A stretch of DNA of 64,000 nt from Phycicoccus sp. CSK15P-2 (lineage in GTDB: Bacteria; Actinomycetota; Actinomycetes; Actinomycetales; Dermatophilaceae). The stretch lies in NCBI RefSeq assembly GCF_016888005.1, contig NZ_JAFDVE010000021.1, positions 1-64,000 of the forward strand, read 5' to 3'. The position numbers and the translations under genes are program-made. Positions within the stretch are counted from its first letter, which is position 1; every line of letters starts with the position of its first letter. Shown here in pieces: positions 20,048 to 30,691 of this stretch. A model generated the notes under the pieces. It searched no databases, had not been told where the DNA came from, and saw nothing but the letters and a program-made list of their open reading frames with translations.

Positions 20048-20841
20048 GCGCGCCGACCCGGTACGAGCAGCCCTTCCGGCACCCGAGCGGCACCCTTCCG
20101 CCGCCGGTGCCCGCCGAGCGGATGCCGGGCCACGTCGCCATCGTCATGGACGGCAACGGACGGTGGGCGAACCAGCGCGGGCTGCCCCGCACCAAGGGAC
20201 ACGAGGCGGGGGAGGCGGCCCTGCTCGACGTCGTGGCCGGCGCCATCGAGGTCGGGGTCACCCACCTGTCGGCGTACGCGTTCAGCACCGAGAACTGGAA
20301 GCGAAGCCCGGACGAGGTCCGCTTCCTCATGGGCTTCAACCGTCAGGTGATCCGCCGCCGCCGCGACCAGCTGCACTCGTGGGGGGTCCGGATGCGCTGG
20401 GTCGGTCGCCGGCCGCGACTGTGGGGCTCGGTCATCAAGGAGCTCGAGACCGCGCAGGAGCTGACGCGGCACAACACCGGCCTCACCCTCTACTTCTGTG
20501 TCAACTACGGCGGCCGGGCCGAGGTCGGGGACGCCACCCGGCGCATCGCCGAGGACGTCGCGCGCGGCCGGCTCAAGGCGTCCGCCGTCGACGAGCGCAC
20601 GGTCGCGCGGTACCTGCCCGAGCCCGACATGCCGGACGTCGACCTCTTCGTCCGCTCCTCGGGGGAGCAGCGGACGAGCAACTTCCTGCTCTGGCAGAGC
20701 GCCTACGCCGAGATGGTGTTCCAGGACCGTCTCTGGCCCGACTACGACCGCCGGGACCTGTGGTCGGCGATCGAGACGTACGTGGCCCGTGACCGCCGCT
20801 ACGGCGGTGCGGTGGACGCCCCACGAGCGGACTCCCGGTAG
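20044..20841 (+). CDS. uppS: Isoprenyl (polyprenyl) diphosphate synthase, UppS family
   Basis: Encodes 265 aa. It is a cis-prenyltransferase that builds the polyprenyl diphosphate carrier for peptidoglycan and wall polysaccharides. Diagnostic motifs are '[20 protein letters not shown]' with the catalytic Asp, '[13 protein letters not shown]' and '[19 protein letters not shown]'. GTG 20044 overlaps the recO stop. Actinobacteria often have two cis-prenyltransferases (short C15 and long chain); which one this is cannot be decided here. Confidence 0.94.
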   Translation: MSAPTRYEQPFRHPSGTLPPPVPAERMPGHVAIVMDGNGRWANQRGLPRTKGHEAGEAALLDVVAGAIEVGVTHLSAYAFSTENWKRSPDEVRFLMGFNRQVIRRRRDQLHSWGVRMRWVGRRPRLWGSVIKELETAQELTRHNTGLTLYFCVNYGGRAEVGDATRRIAEDVARGRLKASAVDERTVARYLPEPDMPDVDLFVRSSGEQRTSNFLLWQSAYAEMVFQDRLWPDYDRRDLWSAIETYVARDRRYGGAVDAPRADSR

Positions 20842-20852
20842 CCTCACCCGGC

Positions 20853-21509
20853 ATGGCTCTCTCGAGTGTCGTCACCCAGTACCCGGAGGTCGCGGCCGTC
20901 GTCGCCCGGCTGGTCCGCAGCCCCGAGGTCGCCCGGCACTGGCACGCGGAGAGCGCGTGCGCGGGGATGACGGTCGGTGGTCTCGCCCACCACGTGGCGC
21001 GTCAGACCTCGCACGTCGTCACCCTGCTCTCTGCGGCGCCCGGTGCCGACGAGGTCATCTCGGTGCTCGACCACTACCGCAGGGCGGCGTGGGTGCACAC
21101 GAGCCTCGACGACGACCAGAACGTCGAGATCCGGAGCTCTGCCGACGCCTCGGCAGCGAGCGGCCCTGACGCACTGCTGGCTCGGATGGACGCCGACCTC
21201 GAGGCCCTTCCTGACGCCCTCGACCCCGTGATCCGGGGCGCGCGGGTCCCTGACGCGGTCCATCTGCCGTGGCAGGGATGGTCGCTCTCGACGGCGGACT
21301 TCCTCCTCACGCGGACGATGGAGTGCGTCGTGCACACCGACGACCTCGCCGCGAGCGTCGGGCTGCCGACGCCGGAGCTCCCCGCCGAGCCGGTGCGCGA
21401 GGTCCTCGCGCTGCTCGCGGCCGTGGCCGCGGAGCGACACGGCCAGGTCGCGCTCGTCCGGGCTCTGAGCCGGCCACAGCGAGCAGTGGGGCCGGTCAGC
21501 GCGTTCTGA
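20853..21509 (+). CDS. MDMPI_N (DinB-like) domain protein
   Basis: Encodes 218 aa. The N-terminal four-helix region 'GMTVGGLAHHVARQTSHVV' and 'FLLTRTMECVVHTDDLAAS' match the mycothiol-dependent maleylpyruvate isomerase N-terminal family, whose histidines bind a metal. The ending 'ALVRALSRPQRAVGPVSAF' is the characteristic C-terminal tail in actinobacterial members. Most such proteins have no known substrate, and a mycothiol-linked transferase role is inference. A -10 TAGCCT (20839-20844) lies 8 nt before ATG 20853. Confidence 0.8.
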   Translation: MALSSVVTQYPEVAAVVARLVRSPEVARHWHAESACAGMTVGGLAHHVARQTSHVVTLLSAAPGADEVISVLDHYRRAAWVHTSLDDDQNVEIRSSADASAASGPDALLARMDADLEALPDALDPVIRGARVPDAVHLPWQGWSLSTADFLLTRTMECVVHTDDLAASVGLPTPELPAEPVREVLALLAAVAAERHGQVALVRALSRPQRAVGPVSAF

Positions 21510-21536
21510 GCGGGACCGGACATCGCCAAGACCGGC

Positions 21537-22760
21537 TCAGACGTACGCCCAGGTCATGATCATGTTGTGGTCGGATGGCGGGTTCTTGGCCTTGCCGTAG
21601 GCGCTGCCCGCCGGGACGACCGTCTCCCAGGTCCGGGCCCGGACGCCCCACGAGACGAAGATGTAGTCGATGGCGCTGCCGTTGTACTTCCACCACTGGG
21701 AGCGGTCCAGGCGCGGCCGCGAGGTGTTGCCCTCCGGGAAGGTGCAGGAGTAGGTGCTCTTGTTCGTCGTGTTGTAGACGACGTTGACGAACCGGGGGGC
21801 CGCCATCGGCACGCTCGGGGCCCGCGGCGTGAGGCGTCGGCACCAGCCCAGGCCGCTCCCGCTGGCTTTCATCCGCCGGTCGTTGCCGACGATGTCGACC
21901 CACTTCGCGGACGTGAGCACGTCGGCTGCGGTCCTCGCCTCGGTGTAGCGCGAGGAGTTGAGGTCGCCGACGACGAAGGTCGGGAGAGACGCCCCCTGGT
22001 ACGTCCGGTGCTTGGCGACGACCCCGAGCGCCTGCTTCATCTGGGCGACTCGGAACGCGTCGGTTGCTTTGGCGTCGAGGTGGGTGTTGACCGCGAGGAA
22101 GCGTCGCTTGGTCGCACGCTGCTCGAGGACGGCCCACTCCACGGTGCGACGCGTCGTCGTCGAGCTCCGGAGGTTCGCCGACCCGTGGGTGAGCAACCGG
22201 GTGGTCCGGGAGTTGTACAGGAGGCGGTTGTCGTTCGGACCCTTGGTCGGGCTCGTGTAGCACGTGCGCCACGGAGCCGCCTGTCCTTTCCACCGGCCGT
22301 TCCACTCGGGGGTGGACGAGCAGGACGGGCGGAAGCGGTTGACGGGGATGTAGAGGTTTCCGGCCGACAGGGTGCGGGCGTTGACCAGGTCCGTGAGGTC
22401 TTCGTACTGCGAGATGTGGCGAGGGGTGGCCGTCCGGGTCTCGCGGACCCAGCCCTGCGACGCCTCCTGGAGCCCGACGACGTCCGGGAGGCACTTCGCG
22501 ATCTGGTCGGCGATGGCAGTGCGGCGGGCCGGCCAGTTCGTCCACGTCCCGCCGGCGCTCTGCCCGAGGATGTTGTAGCTCGCGACACCGACGAGCGCCT
22601 TGCGCGCGAGGGCCGGGTCCTTGCGGTCGGCGACGGCAACGGCCTTCGCCGCGCACGACGTGGTGGCGGCGTGTGCTGTGGCGGCCGGTGTGGCCACCGA
22701 GAGGGTCGCGCACAGGGCGGTCGCGGTGAGGGCGGCGAACGCCCGTCGTGAGCGGGTCAT
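21537..22760 (-). CDS. Secreted endonuclease/exonuclease/phosphatase (EEP) family protein
   Basis: Encodes 407 aa. A signal peptide is clear: basic start 'MTRSRRAFAALTATALCATL' and a cleavage-like 'ATAHAAT' near residue 31. The EEP fold has 'VGVASYNILGQ', catalytic 'DVVGLQEAS', 'RFLAVNTHLDAK', 'PTFVVGDLNSSRY' and the terminal 'PPSDHNMIMTW'. This Mg-dependent family includes DNases, sphingomyelinases and inositol phosphatases; the substrate here is unknown. About six cysteines suggest disulfides, as expected outside the cell. It stands alone between MDMPI_N and zur, both read toward or away from it. Confidence 0.88.
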   Translation of the reverse strand: MTRSRRAFAALTATALCATLSVATPAATAHAATTSCAAKAVAVADRKDPALARKALVGVASYNILGQSAGGTWTNWPARRTAIADQIAKCLPDVVGLQEASQGWVRETRTATPRHISQYEDLTDLVNARTLSAGNLYIPVNRFRPSCSSTPEWNGRWKGQAAPWRTCYTSPTKGPNDNRLLYNSRTTRLLTHGSANLRSSTTTRRTVEWAVLEQRATKRRFLAVNTHLDAKATDAFRVAQMKQALGVVAKHRTYQGASLPTFVVGDLNSSRYTEARTAADVLTSAKWVDIVGNDRRMKASGSGLGWCRRLTPRAPSVPMAAPRFVNVVYNTTNKSTYSCTFPEGNTSRPRLDRSQWWKYNGSAIDYIFVSWGVRARTWETVVPAGSAYGKAKNPPSDHNMIMTWAYV

Positions 22761-22866
22761 GGCGTGGTCCGTTCCCCGTGCATGGAGGTGGGTCAGTACG
22801 GCCGGAACGGTAGCTCCTCGGACGGCCGGCTCGCCGGTGAAACGGAGATGTACGAGCCGGTCGGAC

Positions 22867-23280
22867 TCAGGAGGAGCCGGACGAGCACCGACGACACAGG
22901 CCGTCGACCTCCACCGTGTGCCGCACCTGGGTGAAGCCGTGCGACGCGGCGACGGTCTCCGCCCACCGCTCGACGGCGTCGGCCGTGACCTCGACGGCGA
23001 GACCGCAGCCGCGGCACACCACGTGGTGGTGGTGGTCCTCGGTGGCGCACGCCCGGTAGACGCTCTCCCCGTCGGCGGTGCGGATGACGTCGACCTCGCC
23101 GTCGGTGGCCATGGCCTGGAGGTTGCGGTACACGGTGGCGAGCCCGACCCGATCCCCGGCGGATGCGAGGTCGGCGTGGATCTCCTGGGCGGACCGGAAC
23201 TCCGTGGCATCGGCCAGCGCCTCGGCGATGGCCGCGCGCTGGCGGGTGGGGCGTCGTTCGGTGCGGGCCTGTCCGCTCAT
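22867..23280 (-). CDS. zur: Fur-family zinc uptake regulator Zur
   Basis: Encodes 137 aa. The winged helix has 'RPTRQRAAIAEALADATEFRSAQEIH' and 'VGLATVYRNLQAMATDGEV'. The metal sites include 'DHHHHVVCRGCGLAVEV' and the C-terminal pair 'CRRC', which give the structural zinc. It is the last gene of znuA-znuC-znuB-zur, its ATG overlapping the znuB stop (ATGA). With a Zur-type box over the znuA start, the regulator would repress its own synthesis together with the transporter when zinc is ample. Operon context favours Zur over Fur. Confidence 0.92.
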   Translation of the reverse strand: MSGQARTERRPTRQRAAIAEALADATEFRSAQEIHADLASAGDRVGLATVYRNLQAMATDGEVDVIRTADGESVYRACATEDHHHHVVCRGCGLAVEVTADAVERWAETVAASHGFTQVRHTVEVDGLCRRCSSGSS

Positions 23281-24263
23281 CGTGCCGTGACCTCCTCGTG
23301 CTCGCCGTGCTCGTCGTAGTGGCCCTGGTGCGCCGCGTGCCGGTGCCCGTCGTGCAGGTAGTCGACGTGGTCTCCGTGGGGCACCGCCGGGTGGCCGCAC
23401 CGTGGACCGTGCTCGTGGTCGTGCCGCTCGGCGCGGGCGTGCGCGGCGCGGCGGAGCCGTCCGTGCACGGCGGAGACCGCGGTGACGACGAGGAAGGTGG
23501 CGATCGCGACGAGGACGATCGTGCCGCCGGAGGGTGTCTCGGCCTCGTAGGACACGACCACGCCACCGACGCTGCTCAGGACCCCGATCACGACGGCCCA
23601 CCTCACGCTGGCGGCGAAGCTGCGCGAGAGCAGCTGGGCCGTGGCGTTGGGGATGATCATCAGTGCGCTGATGAGCAGCAGGCCCACGACGCGCATCGAC
23701 ACGACGACCGTGACGGCGGTGAGCACCGCGAGGACGAGGTTGTACGCCATGACCGGCATCCCCGCCGAACGGGCGTACTCCTCGTCGTTCGCGACCGCGA
23801 AGAAGCGCGGTCGGAGGAGCAGGGTCGCCCCGAGCACGGTCGCGGCGAGGGCTGCCAGGACGACGAGGTCGCCGCGGCTGGTCGTGAGGATGGCGCCGAA
23901 GAGGTAGGCGGTGAGGTTCGACGGGCTTCCGGCGCTCGAGCGGGAGATGAGGACCACGCCGAGGGCGATGCCGCCGTAGAACATCACCGCCAGGGCGACA
24001 TCGCCACTGGTGCGTCCGGAGGCCCGGATGAGCTCGATCGCGACCCCGGCGGCCACCGCCGCGACGAGCGCGGTGAGGACCGGCTGCTGGCCGGTCAGGA
24101 CACCGACCGCGACACCGGCGAGCGCCACGTGCCCCATGCCGTCCCCGATGAGCGACATCCGACGCTGGACGAGGAAGGTGCCGACGAGGGGGGCGGCGAT
24201 CCCGGCGAGGAGCGCGGCGAGGAGCGCCTGGCGCATGAAGTCGAGCGCGAGCATGTCACTCAC
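23277..24263 (-). CDS. znuB: Zinc ABC transporter permease ZnuB, with His-rich tail
   Basis: Encodes 328 aa, an ABC-3 family permease. Hydrophobic helices span about residues 10-270, including '[22 protein letters not shown]' and 'MSLIGDGMGHVALAGVAVG'. After the last helix comes an unusual tail of about 55 residues with roughly 14 histidines ('RHDHEHGPRCGH', 'HDGHRHAAHQGHYDEHGEH'), likely cytosolic and zinc-binding. Typical ZnuB is about 260-290 aa. GTG 24263 overlaps the znuC end by 8 nt. The extra tail is the notable feature. Confidence 0.92.
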   Translation of the reverse strand: MSDMLALDFMRQALLAALLAGIAAPLVGTFLVQRRMSLIGDGMGHVALAGVAVGVLTGQQPVLTALVAAVAAGVAIELIRASGRTSGDVALAVMFYGGIALGVVLISRSSAGSPSNLTAYLFGAILTTSRGDLVVLAALAATVLGATLLLRPRFFAVANDEEYARSAGMPVMAYNLVLAVLTAVTVVVSMRVVGLLLISALMIIPNATAQLLSRSFAASVRWAVVIGVLSSVGGVVVSYEAETPSGGTIVLVAIATFLVVTAVSAVHGRLRRAAHARAERHDHEHGPRCGHPAVPHGDHVDYLHDGHRHAAHQGHYDEHGEHEEVTAR

Positions 24264-25077
24264 CGGCCACCGCCTGTGCGGTGGGGTCGAGCGGTCCGCC
24301 TCCGAGGACGCGGCGGACCCCGGGTCGTCCGGGGTCGTCGTGGTGGTGCCCGGAGCCGTGGTGGTGCGCGCGCAGGGCCAGGTGCGCCTCGTACTCGGGG
24401 GGCGTGCCGTCGAAGTCGAGGTGCCCGGCGTCCATGCAGACGATGCGCGTCACGACGTCGTGCAGGGCGTCGAGCTCGTGCGTGACGACGAGCATGGAGG
24501 TGCCGCCCGCGACGAGACGGGCGAGGACGTCCGTCAGCGCGTGCTGGCTGGCGGTGTCGACGCCGGCCGTCGGCTCGTCCATGACCAGCAGATCCGGCCG
24601 GCCGGCCAGCGCCCGGGCGATGAGCACCCGGCGCTGCTGCCCGCCGGAGAGCGAGGCGACCTCCTCGTCGGCCCGGTCGGACAGGCCGACGGCGTCGATC
24701 GACTCGGCGACGACGGCGCGGTCCTCGGCGCTCGCGGGCTTCCACCAGGGGCGATGCGGCAGCCGCCCCACGGCGACGATCTCGGCGACGGTCGCGCGCA
24801 CCGACGCGGAGAGCGAGTGCCGTTGCGGGACGTACCCGATGCGGGTGTGCTCACGGAACCGGTCGCGCGGGACGCCGAGCAGGAGGACCTCGCCGCCCTG
24901 GTGGTCGGCGAGACCGAGCAGTCCCTTGACGAGGGTCGACTTGCCGGAGCCGTTCGGCCCGAGCAGGGCGACGACCTCTCCCGGCTCGACGGTGACGTGG
25001 ACGCCGGACACGATGCTGCGGTCGCCGTACCCGAAGGACGCCGACCGCAGCTCGATGAGGGACGGAGCGGGCGTCAC
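24256..25077 (-). CDS. znuC: Zinc ABC transporter ATP-binding protein ZnuC
   Basis: Encodes 273 aa. Walker A is 'LLGPNGSGKSTLVKGLLGL', the ABC signature 'VASLSGGQQRRVLIARALAG', Walker B 'DLLVMDEPTAGVD' and the switch histidine 'MLVVTHELDAL'. The C-terminus adds a His-rich stretch ('RAHHHGSGHHHDDPG'), matching the His-rich tails of the partner proteins. GTG 25077 overlaps the znuA stop (GTGA), implying coupled translation. It powers uptake of zinc delivered by ZnuA; manganese is an alternative substrate in this family. Confidence 0.94.
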   Translation of the reverse strand: MTPAPSLIELRSASFGYGDRSIVSGVHVTVEPGEVVALLGPNGSGKSTLVKGLLGLADHQGGEVLLLGVPRDRFREHTRIGYVPQRHSLSASVRATVAEIVAVGRLPHRPWWKPASAEDRAVVAESIDAVGLSDRADEEVASLSGGQQRRVLIARALAGRPDLLVMDEPTAGVDTASQHALTDVLARLVAGGTSMLVVTHELDALHDVVTRIVCMDAGHLDFDGTPPEYEAHLALRAHHHGSGHHHDDPGRPGVRRVLGGGPLDPTAQAVAGE

Positions 25078-26027
25078 GAACAGCCCTGTCCCTTCTCGAG
25101 CGTCGCGAGGTTGCTGCGCATCACCTCAAGGTAGTCGCTGCCGGCGGAGGTGTCCGTGATCCCCTCGACGGGGTCGAGCACCTCGACCCGTGCGCCGGTC
25201 TCACGGGCCAGGGTCTCGGCGAGGTCGGGGGAGACCAGGGTCTCGCTGTAGATGGTGGTGACGTCGTGCTCCTGCACGTACGCCGCGAGGTCCCTGAGGG
25301 TCGCGGCGTCCGGCTCGATGTCCGGAGAGATCCCCGCGATGCCCTGCTGGTGCAGGCCGTAGCGCTCGGCCAGGTAGCCGAAGGCCACGTGGCTCGTGAC
25401 GAGGTCGGTGCTCGAGCAGCCCGCGAGCCCCGACTCGATGTCGCGGTCGAGCGACCGGAGGTCCGCGACGAGAGCGGCCGCGTTGGCGCGGTAGTCCTCG
25501 GCGTGACCGGCGTCCGCCTCCGCGAACCGCTCGCCGATGGCCGTCACGACGGCTTCGTAGCGGACGGGGTCGAGCCAGAAGTGCGGGTCCTGGCCCTCGT
25601 GCTCGGCGTGGTCCCCGTCCTCCTCGGCGTGCTCGCCCTCCTCGTCGGAGTGCTCGCCCCCCTCGGGTGCGGCGAGCGACAGGTCGGCGTCGGGGGAGAC
25701 GTCGAAGCTCGCGTCGGAGGCCTCGTTCGCGACCGCCTCGTCGACGGCGGGCTGGAAGTCGGCGAGGTAGACGACGAGGTCGGCACTCGTCATTCCGGCG
25801 ACGTCCTTGGGGGTGAGCTCGAGGTCGTGCGGCTCGGCACCGGGCTTCGTGAGAGCGGTGACGGACACGTGGTCACCCCCGACCCGCTGGGAGGCCCACT
25901 CCAGCGGGTAGAACGCGGCGACGACGTCGAGCGACGTGCCGGAGCCGTCGGACCCGGGGTCGGCCGAGCCGCATCCCGTGAGGGCGAGGGCCGAGGTCGT
26001 GGCGAGGGCGGTGAGAGCACGCTTCAT
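25074..26027 (-). CDS. znuA: Zinc ABC transporter substrate-binding lipoprotein ZnuA
   Basis: Encodes 317 aa. A lipobox 'ALALTGC' puts the lipidated Cys at residue 19. The cluster A-1 SBP fold has 'DVVAAFYPLEWASQRVGGDHV', 'KPGAEPHDLELTPKD', 'QDPHFWLDPVRY' and 'LVTSHVAFGYLAERYGL' with metal-binding histidines. The acidic His-rich loop around residues 130-150 ('EGGEHSDEEGEHAEEDGDH') is characteristic of zinc binders. ATG 26027 is preferred over upstream in-frame starts because it gives a correct signal peptide and sits 7 nt after a -10-like GAGAAT. It heads the znuA-znuC-znuB-zur operon. Confidence 0.93.
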   Translation of the reverse strand: MKRALTALATTSALALTGCGSADPGSDGSGTSLDVVAAFYPLEWASQRVGGDHVSVTALTKPGAEPHDLELTPKDVAGMTSADLVVYLADFQPAVDEAVANEASDASFDVSPDADLSLAAPEGGEHSDEEGEHAEEDGDHAEHEGQDPHFWLDPVRYEAVVTAIGERFAEADAGHAEDYRANAAALVADLRSLDRDIESGLAGCSSTDLVTSHVAFGYLAERYGLHQQGIAGISPDIEPDAATLRDLAAYVQEHDVTTIYSETLVSPDLAETLARETGARVEVLDPVEGITDTSAGSDYLEVMRSNLATLEKGQGCS

Positions 26028-26064
26028 GACAATCATTCTCAAATGAAATGAGAACCGTTGTCAA
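26027..26064 (-). promoter_or_regulatory. znuA promoter with Zur-type box
   Basis: On the minus strand TTGACA (26059-26064), an 18-nt spacer and GAGAAT (26035-26040) form the promoter. On the plus strand TGACAAT-C-ATTCTCA (26027-26041) is a 7-1-7 inverted repeat with one mismatch, the Fur/Zur box format. It covers the -10 and the first base of the znuA start codon. A second repeat, TTCTCA-N7-TGAGAA, occupies 26036-26054. Zur binding here would block polymerase. Confidence 0.85.
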
Positions 26065-26078
26065 GTGGGTCGAGCCGG

Positions 26079-26363
26079 TCAGGTGCGCGGAAAGACCTGC
26101 GTGACGAGCACGGCGACCATGAGCGCGACGACGGCCACCCGCATGAGCCGCTCGGCGGGCCCGAGCCGGGGCCAGGCGAGCGCCAGGATCCAGGTCAGGG
26201 CGAGGACGACGAGCAGGATGAGGACCCATCCGATGCCCGGCAGGAACAGGCCGGCGACGACGAGACCGAGGACGAGGAGGAACGGGACGACGCGCGGCAG
26301 GCCACTGAGCCACGTCACGGCGGGCAGGCTGGCACGTTCGAATGACTGGCGCAGGCTCGACAC
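26079..26363 (-). CDS. Small actinobacterial membrane protein (DUF6703-like)
   Basis: Encodes 94 aa with three hydrophobic stretches: '[20 protein letters not shown]', '[21 protein letters not shown]' and '[19 protein letters not shown]'. The N-terminus '[19 protein letters not shown]' and the '[12 protein letters not shown]' loop match my memory of an actinobacterial family annotated DUF6703; no function is known. GTG 26363 is chosen because a -10 TACGCT (26372-26377) ends 8 nt before it; a GTG at 26369 would be too close. The gene is divergent from glyS, and the znuA promoter lies just past its stop. Confidence 0.75.
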   Translation of the reverse strand: MSSLRQSFERASLPAVTWLSGLPRVVPFLLVLGLVVAGLFLPGIGWVLILLVVLALTWILALAWPRLGPAERLMRVAVVALMVAVLVTQVFPRT

Positions 26364-26435
26364 GGTCACCCAGCGTACGGTTGCCGCCGGAAACCGGTGC
26401 GAGAGGCGCACCGCCCGGCGGATAGCCTTTCCGAC

Positions 26436-27842
<1,407 letters not shown>

Positions 27843-27856
27843 GCCTCGAGCGCACG

Positions 27857-30691
27857 TCAGGCCTCCGGGCCGAACTCCTCCCACACCGCCTGGGCGTCGT
27901 CCGGGCGCCCGGCGCGGTCGAGTGCGCGGGCCAGGGCTCCCGCGGCCTCGACCCGCTCGGCGTGCAGGCCGGCCGACCGCAGGTCGGTCAACGCCGTGCG
28001 CAGCAGGGGCTCGGCCTCCGCGATCCGGTCGGCCTCCGCGAGCATGGCGGCCTCCTCGGCGCCGAGCACGGTCTCGTAGTGCCCACCGACGAGGGCTCGC
28101 GCGGCACGCATCCGGGCGACGGCGTCGTCGGTGCGGCCGGCACGGGCCAGCAGGTGACCGCCCTGCCGGAGCAGGTCCGGCTCGAGCTCTTCGGCGTCGA
28201 ACGCGTCACCGCGCCCGTCCGGGAGGGCGTCGGCGACGAGCTGGACCTCCTCGAGGACGGCGTCGAGCTCGACGAGACCGGCGTCGACGTCGTCCTGGCC
28301 GGCGACGAGCCCGGCGCGGTAGCGGAGCGCCGCCAGCAGGGCGTCGAGCGTGCCGCTGGAGCGGGTCTTGTCGATGGCGTCGTCGAAGTGCGCGCGCGCG
28401 GCCTCGGGGTCGTCGGCGTCCCAAGCGCTGGTGCCGGCCCGGACCTGGCTGTGGCCGGCCTCCTCGAGCCTCCCGGCCGCCTCGAAGGCGGCGGACGCGG
28501 TGGCGTACGCGGTGCGGGCCTGTGCCGGCGAGCCCACGGCCGAGAGGGCGTTGCCGAGCGCCCAGCCGGTGGGACCGACGAGGTCCGGCACGTTCTGCCG
28601 GATGACCGGGAACGCGGCCTCGAGCAGCTCGGCGGCCTCGACCGGACGGCCGGTCTCGAGCCAGGAGAGCCCGAGCAGGCGCTGCCCCACGGCGAGGGCG
28701 ACCGGCTCGCGCATCGCGGTCGCGACGGCGACCGCGTCGGCCGCGCGGGGCTCGAGCCGGGGGTAGTCGCCCTGCTGGACGAGGAGGTCGCAGTAGGCGA
28801 AGAGGAGGGTCATCCGGGCGCCCTCGACGGCACCGGGTGACGCGAGGGCCTCCAGGTAGAGCGCATCGGCCTGCTCGTCGTCGCCCTCGATGCGGGCGAG
28901 CCGCGCACGCAGGTCGAGGATCCGGACCTGCAGTGCGGGCCGCTCCCCGGCCAGCGCAGCGGCCTCCTCGATCATGGCCGCGGCGCGGGCGGGGTCGGCC
29001 GCGAAGGCGACCGGGGAGGCGTCGAGCAGGCAGAGCGCCTGACGGGCGACCCCACCGGAGCGGCCGTACAGCGACGCGGCGTGGAGCAGCAGCTCGACCG
29101 CGTCGTCCGGCCCGGTGGTCAGGGCGTACCAGCGCAGGGCTGAGGCGGCTTCCGCGGTGTGGCCGTCCTCCTCGATGACGGTGTGCAGCGCGCGAGCGGC
29201 CGTCCGGGCGTGCGCGACCTCGGGGGACGACGGGCCGTGCGCGGCGAGTGCCTCGGTGACCTCGAGCGCGGCGAGGTCGGCCCTGGCCATCGTGGCCTCG
29301 AGGCCGTCGCCGCCACGGATGGCCTCGGACGCCGCGGCGTCCAGCCGTGCGCGGACCGCCTCGGGGTCACGCAGCAGGGGGCACGACGAGCGGTCGAGCA
29401 CCGCCGCAGCGGCCCACTCCGCGGGGGTGCTGAGCATGCCGAGCACCTCCTCGCGCGAGCGGAGCCAGCCGCGCAGGGCCTTCTCGAGCGTGGGGTCGAG
29501 CTCGTGGCGCGCCTGCTGGACCCGGGCCGCGAGGTGGACGACCTCGTCGCCGCTGGTCGGCTGGGGCGCTCCGCGCTCCGGCCGAGGTTCGGTGCTCGGC
29601 AGGTGCGTCGGCGGCAGGGTCGGCTCCTCGGCGACGACGCCGTCGTCGAGCGCAGCCCCGACCGCGTCCCCGACCACGGACGTCCCGTTGCGGTCGTCGA
29701 AGCGTGCGGCGAGCTCCGCGCCCAGCGCCCGCAGCTCGTCCTCGACCTGCGCGGTGGGCCGGCCGTCGACCGTGTCAGGGGCCAGCCCCACCCGGCGTGC
29801 GTGTCCGAGCACCCACGCCGCGGTGGCCGCGAACCACATACGGTCGAACGCCGTGTGGAGCTCGTCGAGCCAGCCGAGGCGGGGGAGGAGGAGGTCGAGC
29901 GCACGGTCGGTGTTGCCGAGACGGACGAGGACCCGCAGGCATCGGGCCGCGGTCGTCGCCTCCGCGGCGTCGTCCGCCACGAGCTGCCAGGACCGGCGGA
30001 AGGAGCCCGCGGCGCCGTCGAGGTCACCCTGTCCGGCGCGGATCTCGGCATCGTGGGACAGGCAGGTCTGCGGCTCCTCGCCGCACGAGAGCCGGCCGGC
30101 CACGACGGGCGCGAGCAGGTCGAGGGCCCGCTGCGGGTCGGACCGGTGGGCGAGCAGCGCCTGCTCCCGGGCCTCACAGGCGAAGCAGTCGCTCTGCTCG
30201 TCGCGCGGCTCCTCGAGCCAGCGGGCCAGGGCCTCGTCCCGCCCGTCGTCGTCGCCGCGCGCGACCGCCAGCCAGGCCCTGGCGGCGTACGCCGGACGCA
30301 GGTGGAACCCGTCCTCGCCCAGCGCCGCGGCGAGGTCGTCGACGGTGGCCGCCCAGGCGTCGAGCGGGACCTCGGGCATCTTCTCGATCTTGTCCACGGC
30401 CCACTTGAGCTTCCACAGCACCTCGTTGCGCTCGACCTGCTCCAGGCCCTTCCCCGGGGCCAGGGCGGCGCGCAGCCACGCGATGTGCGTGAGCATCACC
30501 GGGTCGTCGGGAACGTAGTACAGGGCGGTGACGATGTCCTGACGGGCCACGAACTCCTCGGCGAACGACCCGTGCTGCCGGGCGAGCCGCAGCGCCTCCT
30601 CGTGCGCCCGCACCTGCGCGGGGCCGTGCGGCAGCCGGTCGGCGGCGAGCGAGAGGTCCGCGAACTCGGGTGAGACCTGCTCCCACTGCAT
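27857..30691 (-). CDS. Large TPR-repeat protein paired with Hsp90-family ATPase
   Basis: Encodes 944 aa, almost entirely predicted helical repeats of Ala/Leu/Arg-rich TPR type (for example 'AAGSFRRSWQLVADDAAEATTAARCL'-like units and 'AGRTDDAVARMRAARALVGG'). A Pro-rich acidic linker around residues 350-385 divides it into two halves. There is no signal peptide, membrane segment or catalytic motif. Its ATG overlaps the stop of the upstream Hsp90-family gene by one base (TGATG), so the two are translationally coupled. TPR proteins are classic Hsp90 partners in eukaryotes, so a co-chaperone or client-scaffold role is a reasonable inference; it is not demonstrated. Confidence 0.8.
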   Translation of the reverse strand: MQWEQVSPEFADLSLAADRLPHGPAQVRAHEEALRLARQHGSFAEEFVARQDIVTALYYVPDDPVMLTHIAWLRAALAPGKGLEQVERNEVLWKLKWAVDKIEKMPEVPLDAWAATVDDLAAALGEDGFHLRPAYAARAWLAVARGDDDGRDEALARWLEEPRDEQSDCFACEAREQALLAHRSDPQRALDLLAPVVAGRLSCGEEPQTCLSHDAEIRAGQGDLDGAAGSFRRSWQLVADDAAEATTAARCLRVLVRLGNTDRALDLLLPRLGWLDELHTAFDRMWFAATAAWVLGHARRVGLAPDTVDGRPTAQVEDELRALGAELAARFDDRNGTSVVGDAVGAALDDGVVAEEPTLPPTHLPSTEPRPERGAPQPTSGDEVVHLAARVQQARHELDPTLEKALRGWLRSREEVLGMLSTPAEWAAAAVLDRSSCPLLRDPEAVRARLDAAASEAIRGGDGLEATMARADLAALEVTEALAAHGPSSPEVAHARTAARALHTVIEEDGHTAEAASALRWYALTTGPDDAVELLLHAASLYGRSGGVARQALCLLDASPVAFAADPARAAAMIEEAAALAGERPALQVRILDLRARLARIEGDDEQADALYLEALASPGAVEGARMTLLFAYCDLLVQQGDYPRLEPRAADAVAVATAMREPVALAVGQRLLGLSWLETGRPVEAAELLEAAFPVIRQNVPDLVGPTGWALGNALSAVGSPAQARTAYATASAAFEAAGRLEEAGHSQVRAGTSAWDADDPEAARAHFDDAIDKTRSSGTLDALLAALRYRAGLVAGQDDVDAGLVELDAVLEEVQLVADALPDGRGDAFDAEELEPDLLRQGGHLLARAGRTDDAVARMRAARALVGGHYETVLGAEEAAMLAEADRIAEAEPLLRTALTDLRSAGLHAERVEAAGALARALDRAGRPDDAQAVWEEFGPEA

